A stretch of 64,000 bases of DNA, taken from the NCBI GenBank assembly GCA_902779845.1, contig CACZCZ010000004.1:1-64000 (forward strand). The letters are read 5' to 3'. The notes beneath the pieces were generated by a model that saw only the letters and a program-made list of their open reading frames with translations, was not told where the DNA came from and made no database searches. Source of the stretch: an uncultured Bacteroidales bacterium (GTDB taxonomy: Bacteria > Bacteroidota > Bacteroidia > Bacteroidales > Bacteroidaceae). A program made the translations under genes and the position numbers. Of the stretch, positions 1 through 8,661 are shown piece after piece; the first letter of the stretch is position 1; every line of letters starts with the position of its first letter.

Positions 1-488
1 CTGCTGCTGTCTGTGGCCTTCGGCCTACGGTCTGCGCTCATGAGTGTTCTTATGAAAGCAAGCTTTCAACGCCCACTCCTAAGCACCGCCCTGTTGCGTT
101 CCGCAACACAGCCAACACCATCGGAAAAACACCGTTACGCTGCGCTTCACTAAAAAACAAATCTAATGACCAATGGCGAAATGTTTTTTATGTTTTTCCT
201 CAGCATGAGTCAGTGCTTCGCAGAAGCTGTTATTAGCTTGTGGATGAGTGTGAAAGCTCGCTTTCAAACACCCAGACACAAGATGAGAACGTAGGGCGGA
301 GCCCCTGACACATGATGAGGTGTTTTTTCGGTTTTTGTTTCAAAGATCCCTTGCGGCCAAGGCCGCGCTCATTTTTCTCTTTTCATTCCCCTTACGCTCC
401 CCTTTAGGGGCTCGGGGGCCGTCATTCATCATTCGTCATTCATCATTCGTCATTAGTAACTCTTATTATTCATTCATATTTACCGGGT
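1..488. repeat. Gene-free left edge with short hairpins and tandem repeats
   Basis: No convincing gene is seen. Two related hairpins lie at 54-67 (GAAAGC-AA-GCTTTC) and 252-265 (GAAAGC-TC-GCTTTC), each just after an ATGAGTG word and followed by a CCCA word. A 14-bp tandem repeat (unit CATTCATCATTCGT) runs twice at 423-450. The sequence looks like decayed intergenic repeat material. Confidence 0.5.
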
Positions 489-496
489 CAAAGGTA
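489..496 (-). promoter_or_regulatory. Leftward -7 box, target outside or unknown
   Basis: Read on the minus strand this is TACCTTTG, a perfect TAnnTTTG box. A CTTG word sits 20 nt upstream (517-520), close to the TTTG -33 box. No ORF follows within the window, so it may drive a gene beyond the left edge through a long leader, or a small RNA. Confidence 0.45.
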
Positions 497-601
497 CGGA
501 AAAGGGGTTGATGGAGCAAGGGAAAGGGGTGGAAAATGTGTTTTAGCGGTCTAAAAGTGCACTTTTTTACATTTTTCTTTGCCTGCGCGCGAGAAAAGCA
601 G

Positions 602-609
602 TACTTTTG
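602..609 (+). promoter_or_regulatory. -7 box for the M6 protease gene
   Basis: TACTTTTG matches TAnnTTTG. It lies downstream of an upstream in-frame ATG at 579 and 20 nt before the ATG at 630, so it excludes the longer start and supports 630. Confidence 0.7.
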
Positions 610-629
610 CCCACTCATTATGTGAACGT

Positions 630-2306
630 ATGAAGAAATTTTATGTCTTTTCACTGCTCTGTTGTCTGAGCATGGCCCTGTGGGCTGTGCCTGCCAAGCG
701 TGTGCTGCACCGTCTGCAGATGGCGGACGGCACTACGGTGCGGGCGATGCTGTATGGCGATGAGCATTTTTCGTGGTATGAGTCCACGGACGGCCGTGTC
801 CTCACAGAGACGGAGGCCGGCTATGTCTTCTCCGACGAACTGCCTACGGAGGTGCGCTCGAAGGCGCGTGCAGCACGCCGTGCGAATGTGCTGAAGATTG
901 GTTCCCAGGCAGAGGCTGCGCTGCCCGCCCAGGGTTCGCCCCGCATCCCCGTGATCCTCGTGAGTTTCTCGGACTCGGTGTTCCATGTGGAGCCTTTGAC
1001 GGATGCGTGGCTGATGGCATACTACGACCTCTACTGCAACGGCTGGCGCGATGGCGAGCGCTACAAAGATCATGGCAGCTATGGCGCCGTCCGCGACTAC
1101 TTCGTGGATCAGAGCCGTGGCGTGTTCACGCCGGAGTTCGAGGTGGTGGCGCATGTCAAACTCGATAATCCTGAATCGACGTATGGCCGCAACAGTTCCA
1201 GCCGCAAGGGCAGCGATGCCGGTTTCTCGGCCTTATGCAAGGATGCTGTCACCAAGGCGATGGAGCAGTGGCAGGGCGACTGGATGCAGTTCAGCAACCG
1301 TGGCAAGCAGCGCGTGGACATGGTGCTGATTATCTTTGCCGGCTGCGGAGAACATGAGGGCGCAGACGCGAGTCTGATGTGGCCCAAGTGGAGCTCGCTG
1401 AATGTCAAGGTGAATGACGTCACCTTCCACTCGGCCTTGTGTGTCAGCGAGAATATGCCCATTTTAGATGATGACGACAGGGTTGTCGACGTGGAACCCG
1501 AGGGCATCGGTGTGCTCTGTCATGAGCTGAACCATGCGCTGGGACTGCCGGACTTCTACGACACGAACTACAAGGCCTTCGGCATGGACATCTGGAGCAT
1601 CATGGACTACGGACAGTATGCCGACAACGGCTATACGCCCGTGGCGATGACGGCCTACGAGCGCGAGTTCATGGGGTGGGAGGAGATCGAGACGCTGACG
1701 TCGCCGGGGTGGTACACCCTGCTGCCCACTTCCACGACAGGTAAGGGCTACAAGATCGTGAATCCGGAGAACGCCAACGAGTACTATGTGCTGGAAAACC
1801 GCCAGCGCGCGAGCTGGGACAAAGCCGTAGGGCGCTTCGGCCACGGACTCATGGTGACACACGTGGATTACAATGCTTCCAGATGGGGCAACAACTCTGT
1901 CAACACGGATGCTAATCACCAGCGCATGACCATCATCGCAGCCAACAACCGCTATGTGGGCACCTGTGTGCCGAATGTGACAGGCCCCGAGCTGATTGAG
2001 ACGTGGAGCGGCAACCTGTTCCCCTACGAGGAGAACGACTCGCTGACGGCCAACTCCGTGCCCGCCGCCACGGTGTTCACCTCGCGTGGCTACATGCGTC
2101 AGGACCTGAATGCAATCATGGAGAACGAGGACGAGTGGAAGACCGTGAGCTTCTACTTCGGCAACGACTACTTCGTAGGCATACAGGCGCCGGAGGTCCA
2201 GGGAATCCCGTCGGACAATGCTGTCTATGACCTCAGCGGACGCCGCGTGGCCAAGCCCGGCAAAGGCATCTACATCGTCGGTGGCCGCAAAATTGTTTTT
2301 CAATAA
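630..2306 (+). CDS. Secreted M6-family metalloprotease with C-terminal sorting-like tail
   Basis: A 558-residue secreted zinc protease. The N-terminus (MKKFYVFSLLCCLSMALWA) is a signal peptide. The zinc motif HELNHALGLPD at residues 298-308 fits the HExxHxxGxxD signature of M6 (immune inhibitor A-like) metalloproteases, and SIMDYG follows as the expected Met-turn region. The C-terminus has the VYDLSGRRV...GIYIVGGRK pattern seen on Bacteroidota type IX-like cargo. The start at 630 is chosen because a -7 promoter box at 602-609 lies between it and the upstream ATG at 579. Probably acts outside the cell on proteins; the substrate cannot be read from sequence. manC follows after 18 nt. Confidence 0.88.
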   Translation: MKKFYVFSLLCCLSMALWAVPAKRVLHRLQMADGTTVRAMLYGDEHFSWYESTDGRVLTETEAGYVFSDELPTEVRSKARAARRANVLKIGSQAEAALPAQGSPRIPVILVSFSDSVFHVEPLTDAWLMAYYDLYCNGWRDGERYKDHGSYGAVRDYFVDQSRGVFTPEFEVVAHVKLDNPESTYGRNSSSRKGSDAGFSALCKDAVTKAMEQWQGDWMQFSNRGKQRVDMVLIIFAGCGEHEGADASLMWPKWSSLNVKVNDVTFHSALCVSENMPILDDDDRVVDVEPEGIGVLCHELNHALGLPDFYDTNYKAFGMDIWSIMDYGQYADNGYTPVAMTAYEREFMGWEEIETLTSPGWYTLLPTSTTGKGYKIVNPENANEYYVLENRQRASWDKAVGRFGHGLMVTHVDYNASRWGNNSVNTDANHQRMTIIAANNRYVGTCVPNVTGPELIETWSGNLFPYEENDSLTANSVPAATVFTSRGYMRQDLNAIMENEDEWKTVSFYFGNDYFVGIQAPEVQGIPSDNAVYDLSGRRVAKPGKGIYIVGGRKIVFQ

Positions 2307-2324
2307 CATTAAACGCCCTATATT

Positions 2325-3386
2325 ATGGAGTCAAGCAATCATCTCGTCATCATGGCCGGCGGCATCGGTAGCCGCTTCTGGCCCATGAGCACTGCCGACT
2401 GCCCCAAGCAATTCATTGATGTGCTGGGCTGTGGCCGCACGCTCATCCAGCTCACGATGGACCGCTTCGCAGAGGTGTGTCCGCCACAGAATGTGTGGAT
2501 TGTCACCAGTCAGCGCTATGCCGACATCGTGCGTGAACAACTGCCCGAGGTGCCTGCGGACCACATCCTGCAGGAGCCCTGCCGCCGCAACACGGCGCCC
2601 TGCATCGCCTATGCCAGCTGGCGCATCAAGGCCTTGAACCCGCAGGCCAATATCGTGGTGACGCCTGCCGACCACATCGTGATGAATGTGGCGGAGTTCC
2701 GCAGGGTGGTGGTGTCGGCACTGAACTTCACGGCCGAGACGGACAGCATCGTCACGCTGGGCATGAAGCCCACGCGCCCTGAGACGGGCTACGGCTACAT
2801 ACAGGCCGACCTCAGCGTGGCCAGCGCCCGCAACCGCGAGGTCTATCGCGTGGATTCCTTCCACGAGAAGCCCGAGCTGTCGGTGGCAGAGAAGTATGTC
2901 AAGCACAAGAACTTCTTCTGGAACAGCGGCATCTTCCTCTTCCGCGTGCAGACCATCGTGAATGCACTGCGCATCTACACGCCCGAAATCTCACAGATCT
3001 TCGAGCCGCTGCTGCCCGTCTATGGCACGCCCGAGGAGCAGGAGACCATCAACCGCGAGTTCCCGAAGTGCCCCAACATCTCTATCGACTACGCCGTCAT
3101 GGAGAAGTCCGAGGAGATCTTTGTCTTCCCCGCCTCGTTCGGATGGAGCGACCTGGGCACATGGGGCTCACTGCATGAGCAGAGCGTCAAGGACGGCCAC
3201 GAGAACGTGTGCATAGGTCAGCGCATAGAACTCCACGACACCAACCGCTGCATCGTTCACACGCAGCAGGAGAAGCGCGTCATCATCCAGGGCCTCGACG
3301 GATTCATCGTGGCAGAGAAGGACAACACGCTGCTCATCTGCCGTCGCGACGAGGAACAGCGCATCCGACAGTTCGTGGAGGAGTAG
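2325..3386 (+). CDS. manC: Mannose-1-phosphate guanylyltransferase
   Basis: A 353-residue nucleotidyltransferase that makes GDP-mannose from mannose-1-phosphate and GTP for cell-surface glycans. The N-terminal signature MAGGIGSRFWPMS with the lysine of PKQF is the nucleotide-binding loop of the family, and the FVEKP-like FHEKP and the FFWNSGIFLF segment follow in the usual order. The length fits the single-domain form without a fused isomerase. It lies 18 nt after the M6 protease and is probably co-transcribed. A REP-like repeat follows the stop codon. Confidence 0.93.
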   Translation: MESSNHLVIMAGGIGSRFWPMSTADCPKQFIDVLGCGRTLIQLTMDRFAEVCPPQNVWIVTSQRYADIVREQLPEVPADHILQEPCRRNTAPCIAYASWRIKALNPQANIVVTPADHIVMNVAEFRRVVVSALNFTAETDSIVTLGMKPTRPETGYGYIQADLSVASARNREVYRVDSFHEKPELSVAEKYVKHKNFFWNSGIFLFRVQTIVNALRIYTPEISQIFEPLLPVYGTPEEQETINREFPKCPNISIDYAVMEKSEEIFVFPASFGWSDLGTWGSLHEQSVKDGHENVCIGQRIELHDTNRCIVHTQQEKRVIIQGLDGFIVAEKDNTLLICRRDEEQRIRQFVEE

Positions 3387-3387
3387 G

Positions 3388-3507
3388 GAGCCTCACCCCC
3401 GGCCCCGGCCTCACCCCTAACCCCTCTCCAAAGGGCGAGGGGAACTGTAAGGGCGAGGGGAGTAGATACTCTTGAAACTTGAAATTTGAAACTTGAAACT
3501 ATTAACA
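3388..3507. repeat. REP-like GC-rich hairpin repeat plus tandem CTTGAAA words
   Basis: CCTCACCCCT-AACCCCTCTCC with AAAGGGCGAGGGG forms a GC-rich hairpin (about 3409-3441) followed by tandem CTTGAAA-type words to 3500. Closely similar hairpins lie at 6595-6630 and inside tsaD at 7066-7254, so this is a dispersed repeat family. Confidence 0.75.
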
Positions 3508-3511
3508 ATAA

Positions 3512-4309
3512 ATGAGCAAAGAAGAATATCAATTGGAATCCATTCTCGACCTGAACGCCAACAATGTGTGGACAGTGAGCGAGAACGAAATCGTAGATCT
3601 CTGGGAGAAGGAGATGAAGGACGAGAGCTTCCCACCCTATGAGGAGAAGCTCCTGAACATCATCCGACTGGCCTATGAGGTGGTGCATTTTGACAACGGC
3701 GACGAACGCGAGAGTGCCAAGTACACCAACGGCGAGTGGGCCGTGTTCCCCCGCAGCAACCTGAGCAAGGGTGTCGTGGCCATCCGTCGGCGCGTGATCT
3801 CGCGTCTCACGGACCTGAGCTACGAGAACATCAAGCATATCACTGCCGCCACGCTGCTGGATCTCATCAGCCGCAACTTCGGCGGCGGATGGGACAGCAT
3901 CCCTCTGGCGATGAAGGACATCATCGAGAGCGGCTTCGAAATCAGCACCACCACGCTGCCCGCCTCGCGACTGCACATGACAGGCGGCATGCTGGACCGC
4001 AAGGTCAGCGACGGCTTCGAGGTGCTGGAAGTGCCCAAGGGCTCGTGGATTGAAGCCATCTTCGCCAAGAAGAAGGCGCCCGTGGCCAAGCTGAGGATGG
4101 TGCTCGAACACGAGTACGACGAGGACGGCAATCGCGTGGCACCCGACGAGGACGAAGAACTCGAAGACCGCGACGACGACCGCGACGTGGACGAAGACGA
4201 GGACGTGCAGCCTACGGACGATGACACGTTCTACTCTTCTTATGCCCCCGAAGCCGACGTCAAGGACGAAGACGAGGACGATACAGCGGGTCTCTCAGTG
4301 CTGGAGTAA
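3512..4309 (+). CDS. Conserved-looking unknown with acidic C-terminal tail
   Basis: A 265-residue cytoplasmic-looking protein that I do not recognise. Residues 1-205 look globular and mixed alpha/beta, with a basic IRRRVISRL segment near residue 95. From about residue 208 to the end it is an acidic, low-complexity tail rich in D and E. No signal peptide or membrane segment is visible. It sits after a repeat-bearing gap and only 3 nt before the symporter gene, suggesting co-transcription. The acidic tail over a basic N-terminal part resembles nucleic-acid-associated or RNA polymerase accessory proteins, but that is only a guess. Confidence 0.75.
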   Translation: MSKEEYQLESILDLNANNVWTVSENEIVDLWEKEMKDESFPPYEEKLLNIIRLAYEVVHFDNGDERESAKYTNGEWAVFPRSNLSKGVVAIRRRVISRLTDLSYENIKHITAATLLDLISRNFGGGWDSIPLAMKDIIESGFEISTTTLPASRLHMTGGMLDRKVSDGFEVLEVPKGSWIEAIFAKKKAPVAKLRMVLEHEYDEDGNRVAPDEDEELEDRDDDRDVDEDEDVQPTDDDTFYSSYAPEADVKDEDEDDTAGLSVLE

Positions 4310-4312
4310 ACA

Positions 4313-5734
4313 ATGTCGGTAGGCGTGCTCTTTGTGGCCTATTTCGCTGTCCTCTTCGCCATCTCGCGCTGGACAGCGGGAAGAGCCACCAACGATACCT
4401 TCTATCGAGGAGGGCGACGGTCTCCGTGGTGGGCTGTCGCCTTCGGAATGTTAGGTGCCAGCATGAGCGGCGTCACCTTCGTGAGTGTGCCGGGAATGGT
4501 GCAGAACTCGGCAATGACCTATCTGCAGATGTGCATGGGATTCATCGTGGGCTACGTGCTCGTGGCACTGATTCTGCTGCCTGTCTATTACCGCTTGGAA
4601 CTCACCAGCATCTACACGTTCCTGGAGCAGCGCTTCGGGCGTGTCAGCTACCACACAGGAGCCTCCTTCTTCCTGCTCTCCAAGCTGCTGGGTGCAGGCG
4701 TACGTCTGTACCTCGTGTGCGCCATTCTGCAGTACCTGGTCTTCGATGCACTGGGGCTGCCCTTCGGAATCTCGGCACTCGTCATCCTGCTGCTCATCTG
4801 GCTCTACACCCGAAGGGGTGGCATCGGCACCATCGTGTGGACCGACTGCCTGCAGACGGTGGTGCTGCTGACAGCGCTGGCACTGATCATCCGTGCGCTG
4901 CTGTCGGCAGAAGGGTGGGGGATAGCGGAGGCTGTGCAGGTGATTCGCGAGAGCCCCATGAGCCGTGTCTTCGTCTTCGACGATGTTACCAGCCGCCAGT
5001 ACTTCTGGAAGCAGTTTGTTAGTGGAGCCTTCATCGTCGTGGTGATGACGGGCCTGGATCAGGACATGATGCAGAAGAACCTCACCTGCCGCACGCTGCA
5101 TGAGTCGCAAAAGAACATGATTGTCAACGGTCTGCTCTATCTGCCCGCCAACCTCATGTTCCTCTCGCTGGGCGTGCTCCTCTACGCCTATGCTGCCCGC
5201 CACGCTGTGGCGCTGCCCGCTTCGGGCGACGAGGTGCTGCCATTCCTGTGTGCCGGCGGCTATCTGGGTCAGGCGGCCACCGTATGCTTCGCCATCGGCA
5301 TCTCCGCAGCGGCTTTCTCCAGCGCCGACAGCGCCTTGACAGCGCTGACCACCAGCGTCTGCGTGGACTTGTGGCACCGACCTGATGACGAACGCCTGCG
5401 CCGTGTGGTGCACGCCGTCGTGACATTGGTCGTCCTCGGGCTCATCATCGCCTTCCGCGCGCTGAACAACACCAGCGTCATCGATGCGGTCTATGTCATC
5501 GCGTCATACACCTGCGGTCCGCTCCTCGGCCTCTTCGCCTTCGGGCTCTTCATGCCCCGTCGCTTCAAGCCTGCTGAGCGTGCCGTGCCTTATATCTGCG
5601 TGGCCTCCCCTGTGCTCTGCTACCTGCTCTCTCAGCTGTCTGCGACCTACTGGGGCTATCACTTCGGCTACGAGATTCTACTTCTCAACGGAGCCCTCAC
5701 CTTTGCCGGGCTCCTTATTGCGAAACGATCATGA
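4313..5734 (+). CDS. Sodium:solute symporter family protein
   Basis: A 473-residue polytopic inner-membrane protein with about 12-13 hydrophobic helices across its full length. The WAVAFGMLGASMSGVTFVSVPG segment near residues 41-62 and the ISAAAFSSADSALTALTTS segment near residue 330 are the conserved helix 1 and sodium-site regions of the SSS family (SLC5-like). It probably imports a sugar, amino acid or similar solute with Na+; the substrate cannot be assigned. It starts 3 nt after the preceding gene, and its last 4 nt overlap map (ATGA), indicating translational coupling. Confidence 0.88.
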   Translation: MSVGVLFVAYFAVLFAISRWTAGRATNDTFYRGGRRSPWWAVAFGMLGASMSGVTFVSVPGMVQNSAMTYLQMCMGFIVGYVLVALILLPVYYRLELTSIYTFLEQRFGRVSYHTGASFFLLSKLLGAGVRLYLVCAILQYLVFDALGLPFGISALVILLLIWLYTRRGGIGTIVWTDCLQTVVLLTALALIIRALLSAEGWGIAEAVQVIRESPMSRVFVFDDVTSRQYFWKQFVSGAFIVVVMTGLDQDMMQKNLTCRTLHESQKNMIVNGLLYLPANLMFLSLGVLLYAYAARHAVALPASGDEVLPFLCAGGYLGQAATVCFAIGISAAAFSSADSALTALTTSVCVDLWHRPDDERLRRVVHAVVTLVVLGLIIAFRALNNTSVIDAVYVIASYTCGPLLGLFAFGLFMPRRFKPAERAVPYICVASPVLCYLLSQLSATYWGYHFGYEILLLNGALTFAGLLIAKRS

Positions 5735-6594
5735 CAAAGAAAAAGAAAAATAGCTGGACCATCGTCAAAGGTCAGGAACTGACCGAGATGGACCGCATCA
5801 TCCTGGCAGCACAGGAGCGCGGCAAGGTGGTGCCCACGCGCTCGCTCATCAAGACGCCCGAGCAGATCGAGGGCATCCGCCGTGCGGGCGTGGTCAACAC
5901 GGGCATCCTGGACATGCTCACCGACAAGATTCACGCGGGCATGTGTACGCAGGAGATAGATGATATGGTGGCGGACTACACCGCTGCCCACGGCGCCATC
6001 TCGGCCTGTCTGGGCTACGACGGCTTTCCCCGCTCGTGTTGCACCAGCGTCAACGAGGTCGTCTGCCACGGCATCCCCAACGAATGGGAGGTGCTGGAGG
6101 ACGGCGACATCATCAATGTCGATTGCACCACCATCCTCGACGGCTACTACGCCGATGCCTCGCGCATGTATGTCGTGGGTGGCAAGACCGATGCCAAGCG
6201 CCAGAAGCTGGTGGATGTGGCATGGGAATGTCTGAAGATTGGCGAGGAGGTATGCTCCAAACCTTATGTCTATGTCGGCGACATCGGCAACGCCATCCAG
6301 AAACACGCCCACAAGAACGGCTTCAGCGTTGTCCGTGACCTCGCAGGACACGGCGTGGGCCTTGAGTTCCACGAAGAGCCCGATGTGGACCACTATGGCC
6401 ACAAGGGCACGGGCATGCTCCTCGTGCCCGGCATGGTGTTCACCATCGAACCTATGATCAACATGGGCACATGGGAGGTGTTCTGCGACGAGGACGACGG
6501 CTGGACCGTGGTCACCGAGGACGAACTCCCCAGCGCACAATGGGAACACACGTTCGTGATGACGGAACATGGTGTGGAGGTGCTGACGCACTAA
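5731..6594 (+). CDS. map: Type I methionine aminopeptidase
   Basis: A 287-residue cytosolic metalloenzyme that removes the initiator methionine from nascent proteins. The metal ligands are visible in order: the aspartates of NVDCT and YYADASRM, the histidine of LAGHGVGLEFHEEP, and the glutamates of FTIEPM and WEHTFV. The length is slightly above the roughly 250 residues of simple type I enzymes, with a short lysine-rich N-terminal extension. Its start overlaps the stop of the symporter gene by 4 nt. A REP-like hairpin follows the stop. Confidence 0.95.
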   Translation: MTKKKKNSWTIVKGQELTEMDRIILAAQERGKVVPTRSLIKTPEQIEGIRRAGVVNTGILDMLTDKIHAGMCTQEIDDMVADYTAAHGAISACLGYDGFPRSCCTSVNEVVCHGIPNEWEVLEDGDIINVDCTTILDGYYADASRMYVVGGKTDAKRQKLVDVAWECLKIGEEVCSKPYVYVGDIGNAIQKHAHKNGFSVVRDLAGHGVGLEFHEEPDVDHYGHKGTGMLLVPGMVFTIEPMINMGTWEVFCDEDDGWTVVTEDELPSAQWEHTFVMTEHGVEVLTH

Positions 6595-6630
6595 AGACCC
6601 ACCCCCAACCCCTCCCATAGGGAGGGGAGC
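6595..6630. repeat. REP-like GC-rich hairpin
   Basis: CCCACCCCCAACCCCTCCC-ATA-GGGAGGGG lies in the gap between map and tsaD. It is the same family as the hairpin at 3409-3441 and the two inverted copies inside tsaD. Confidence 0.75.
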
Positions 6631-6684
6631 TGCGGACAGGCTATCCTAAAAAATGACGTAATAACGTAATATCGAAATAGCGAA

Positions 6685-7884
6685 ATGTCGAAAAAAAATA
6701 TTATCATTTTAGGTATCGAATCCTCCTGTGATGACACCTCGGCGGCTGTCATCCGCGATGGCTACCTGCTGTCGAACGTGACGGCTTCGCAGGCTGTGCA
6801 TGAGGCTTACGGCGGCGTAGTGCCCGAGCTGGCCTCGCGCGCGCATCAACAGAATATTGTACCCGTGGTGGATCAGGCACTGAAGCGCGCCGGCATCACG
6901 AAGGAGGAGTTGTCGGCCATCGCCTTCACGCGTGGACCGGGCCTCATGGGCTCGCTGCTCGTGGGCGTCAGCTTTGCCAAAGGGCTGGCAGCCTCGCTGG
7001 GCATCCCCATGATCGACGTGAACCACTTACAGGGTCACGTCCTGGCGCATTTTATTAAAGAACAGACCCCCGGCCTCACCCCTAACCCCTCTCCCGTGGG
7101 AGAGGGGGACTGTCAAGAAGAGAAAGACAGTTCAAAATCTCCTCGTGAGGGGGGACTTGCTGGCGTAGAGACAGCTAACTCGAACAAAGCGGATGCCTGC
7201 TCAGAACATTCTACTCCCCTCCCTAACAGGGAGGGGCAGGGGGGTGGGTCCGTCCCTCCCTTCCCCTTCCTCTGCCTGCTTGTCAGCGGCGGCAACTCGC
7301 AGATTGTGCTGGTGAAGGCATACAACGACATGCAGATCATCGGGCAGACCATCGACGATGCAGCCGGCGAGGCCATCGACAAATGCTCCAAGGTGATGGG
7401 CCTTGGCTATCCCGGCGGCCCCATCATCGACCGTCTGGCACGACAGGGCAACCCCGACGCCTTCCACTTCGCCAAGCCCGCCATCGAGGGCTACAACTAC
7501 AGCTTCAGCGGTCTGAAGACCTCGTTCCTGTACAATCTACGCGACTGGATGAAGGAAGACCCCGACTTCATCGAGCATCACAAGGAAGACCTGGCAGCGT
7601 CGCTGGAGAAGACCATTGTGGACATCCTCATGAACAAACTGCGCCGCGCCGCCAAGGACTTGAAGATCAAGCATGTCGCCGTGGCCGGAGGCGTCAGCGC
7701 CAACACAGGTCTGCGTGAAGCCTTCAAGGAACATGCCCGTCGCTACGGCTGGACTATCTATATCCCCAAGTTCAGCTACACCACCGACAACGCCGCCATG
7801 ATCGCCATCACGGGCGCCTTCAAGTATGCCGACAAGGACTTCTGTCCCATGGAGGCTCCTGCGTACTCGCGTGTGGCAATATAG
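6685..7884 (+). CDS. tsaD: tRNA N6-threonylcarbamoyladenosine synthase TsaD with in-frame repeat insertion
   Basis: TsaD transfers the threonylcarbamoyl group to A37 of ANN-decoding tRNAs and is normally essential. The ASKHA fold is clear: the IESSCDDTSAAV N-terminus, the metal-binding NHLQGH pair (H114, H118), VSGGNSQIVL, and FSGLKTS. The protein is 399 residues where about 340 is usual. The excess is residues 128-190, rich in P, G, E and S, between the metal-binding helix and the next core strand. It is encoded by two inverted copies of the GC-rich repeat also present at 3409-3441 and 6595-6630. The frame stays open and all core motifs remain, so the gene may be functional with a surface loop. 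Confidence 0.93.
   Translation: MSKKNIIILGIESSCDDTSAAVIRDGYLLSNVTASQAVHEAYGGVVPELASRAHQQNIVPVVDQALKRAGITKEELSAIAFTRGPGLMGSLLVGVSFAKGLAASLGIPMIDVNHLQGHVLAHFIKEQTPGLTPNPSPVGEGDCQEEKDSSKSPREGGLAGVETANSNKADACSEHSTPLPNREGQGGGSVPPFPFLCLLVSGGNSQIVLVKAYNDMQIIGQTIDDAAGEAIDKCSKVMGLGYPGGPIIDRLARQGNPDAFHFAKPAIEGYNYSFSGLKTSFLYNLRDWMKEDPDFIEHHKEDLAASLEKTIVDILMNKLRRAAKDLKIKHVAVAGGVSANTGLREAFKEHARRYGWTIYIPKFSYTTDNAAMIAITGAFKYADKDFCPMEAPAYSRVAI
7066..7254. repeat. Repeat-derived insertion inside tsaD
   Basis: About 189 bp bounded by inverted REP-like hairpins: left CTAACCCCTCTCCC-GTG-GGAGAGGGG, right CTCCCCTCCC-TAACA-GGGAGGGG followed by CAGGGGGGTGGG. The length is a multiple of 3 and contains no stop in the tsaD frame. 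The composite layout resembles a small MITE-like element. Confidence 0.75.
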
Positions 7885-7954
7885 GGTTTAAGGGTTTAAG
7901 AAGTTCAAGAAGTTCAAGAGTTCAAGGCTCAAGAAAATTGTGAAATTGTAAATC

Positions 7955-8029
7955 GTCAAATTGTCCAATAAAATAGATTGTCAAATTGTCCAATAAAATA
8001 GATTGTCAAATTGTCCAATAAAATAGATT
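7955..8029. repeat. Three perfect 25-bp tandem repeats
   Basis: The unit GTCAAATTGTCCAATAAAAT plus AGATT occurs at 7955, 7980 and 8005, with partial units on both sides (TGAAATTGTAAA words). It fills the gap between tsaD and pncC and ends 25 nt before the pncC start. Confidence 0.9.
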
Positions 8030-8054
8030 GTGAAATTGTAAAATTATATAGGTT

Positions 8055-8558
8055 GTGAATATTCAGACTAAGTTAATTTCGCGCGAGATCAGTGAGTATC
8101 TCTGGCGCTCAGGACAGACCGTCAGCACGGCCGAGAGTTGCACCGTTGGCAATGTGGCGTCAGCCATCGCTGCCCTCCCAGGTGCCAGCAACTACTTCCG
8201 TGGTGGCATCGTAGCCTATTCCAATGATCTGAAAGTGAAACTGCTGGGTGTCCCGTCGGCACTACTGGAAGAAAAAGGCGCCGTGAGCGAAGACGTGGCG
8301 CGCGTGATGGTGGAAGGAGCCATAGAACATCTCGACAGCCATTATGCCGTGGCTGTCACGGGCTATGCCGGACCAGGCGGAGGCCCCGAGGCTCCCGTGG
8401 GAACCATCTTCGTGGCGGTGGGCACGTCAGAGCAGATTGAAGTGCGTGAGTTGCGTGGCGACGACGGACGTGAAGAAAATGTCGCCAGAGCCACACTCAC
8501 TGCCCTTCAAATGCTGCTGGAACGCCTGAAAAATGACTTTCCGCTCGTCTTGGAGTGA
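8055..8558 (+). CDS. pncC: CinA C-terminal family nicotinamide-nucleotide amidohydrolase
   Basis: A 167-residue stand-alone CinA C-terminal domain, about the usual length. This family deamidates NMN to nicotinic acid mononucleotide in pyridine nucleotide recycling. The STAESCTVG motif near residue 24, the YFRGGIVAYSNDLKVKLLGV segment and the VTGYAGPGG motif are characteristic. The start is GTG at 8055; no in-frame ATG gives a full N-terminus. It lies just after a 25-bp tandem repeat array and upstream of the ribosomal protein operon. Confidence 0.88.
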   Translation: MNIQTKLISREISEYLWRSGQTVSTAESCTVGNVASAIAALPGASNYFRGGIVAYSNDLKVKLLGVPSALLEEKGAVSEDVARVMVEGAIEHLDSHYAVAVTGYAGPGGGPEAPVGTIFVAVGTSEQIEVRELRGDDGREENVARATLTALQMLLERLKNDFPLVLE

Positions 8559-8574
8559 TTTTTTCGCTCAAACC

Positions 8575-8606
8575 TTTGCGTAATCCGAAAAAATGCAGTA
8601 CCTTTG
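8575..8606 (+). promoter_or_regulatory. Promoter of the rpmB-rpmG operon
   Basis: TTTG at 8575-8578 and TACCTTTG at 8599-8606, spaced by 20 nt, match the Bacteroidota housekeeping -33/-7 consensus. The expected transcript start lies about 45-50 nt before the rpmB ATG. Confidence 0.8.
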
Positions 8607-8661
8607 CGCGCTGTTTGGAAGAAAAGTAATATTGAAAGTTACAAAAAGGAAAGATTAGAAC

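Noticed and set aside
579-629. Upstream start for the M6 protease giving 17 extra residues
   Set aside because: The -7 promoter box at 602-609 lies inside this extension, and the signal peptide begins at the Met at 630.
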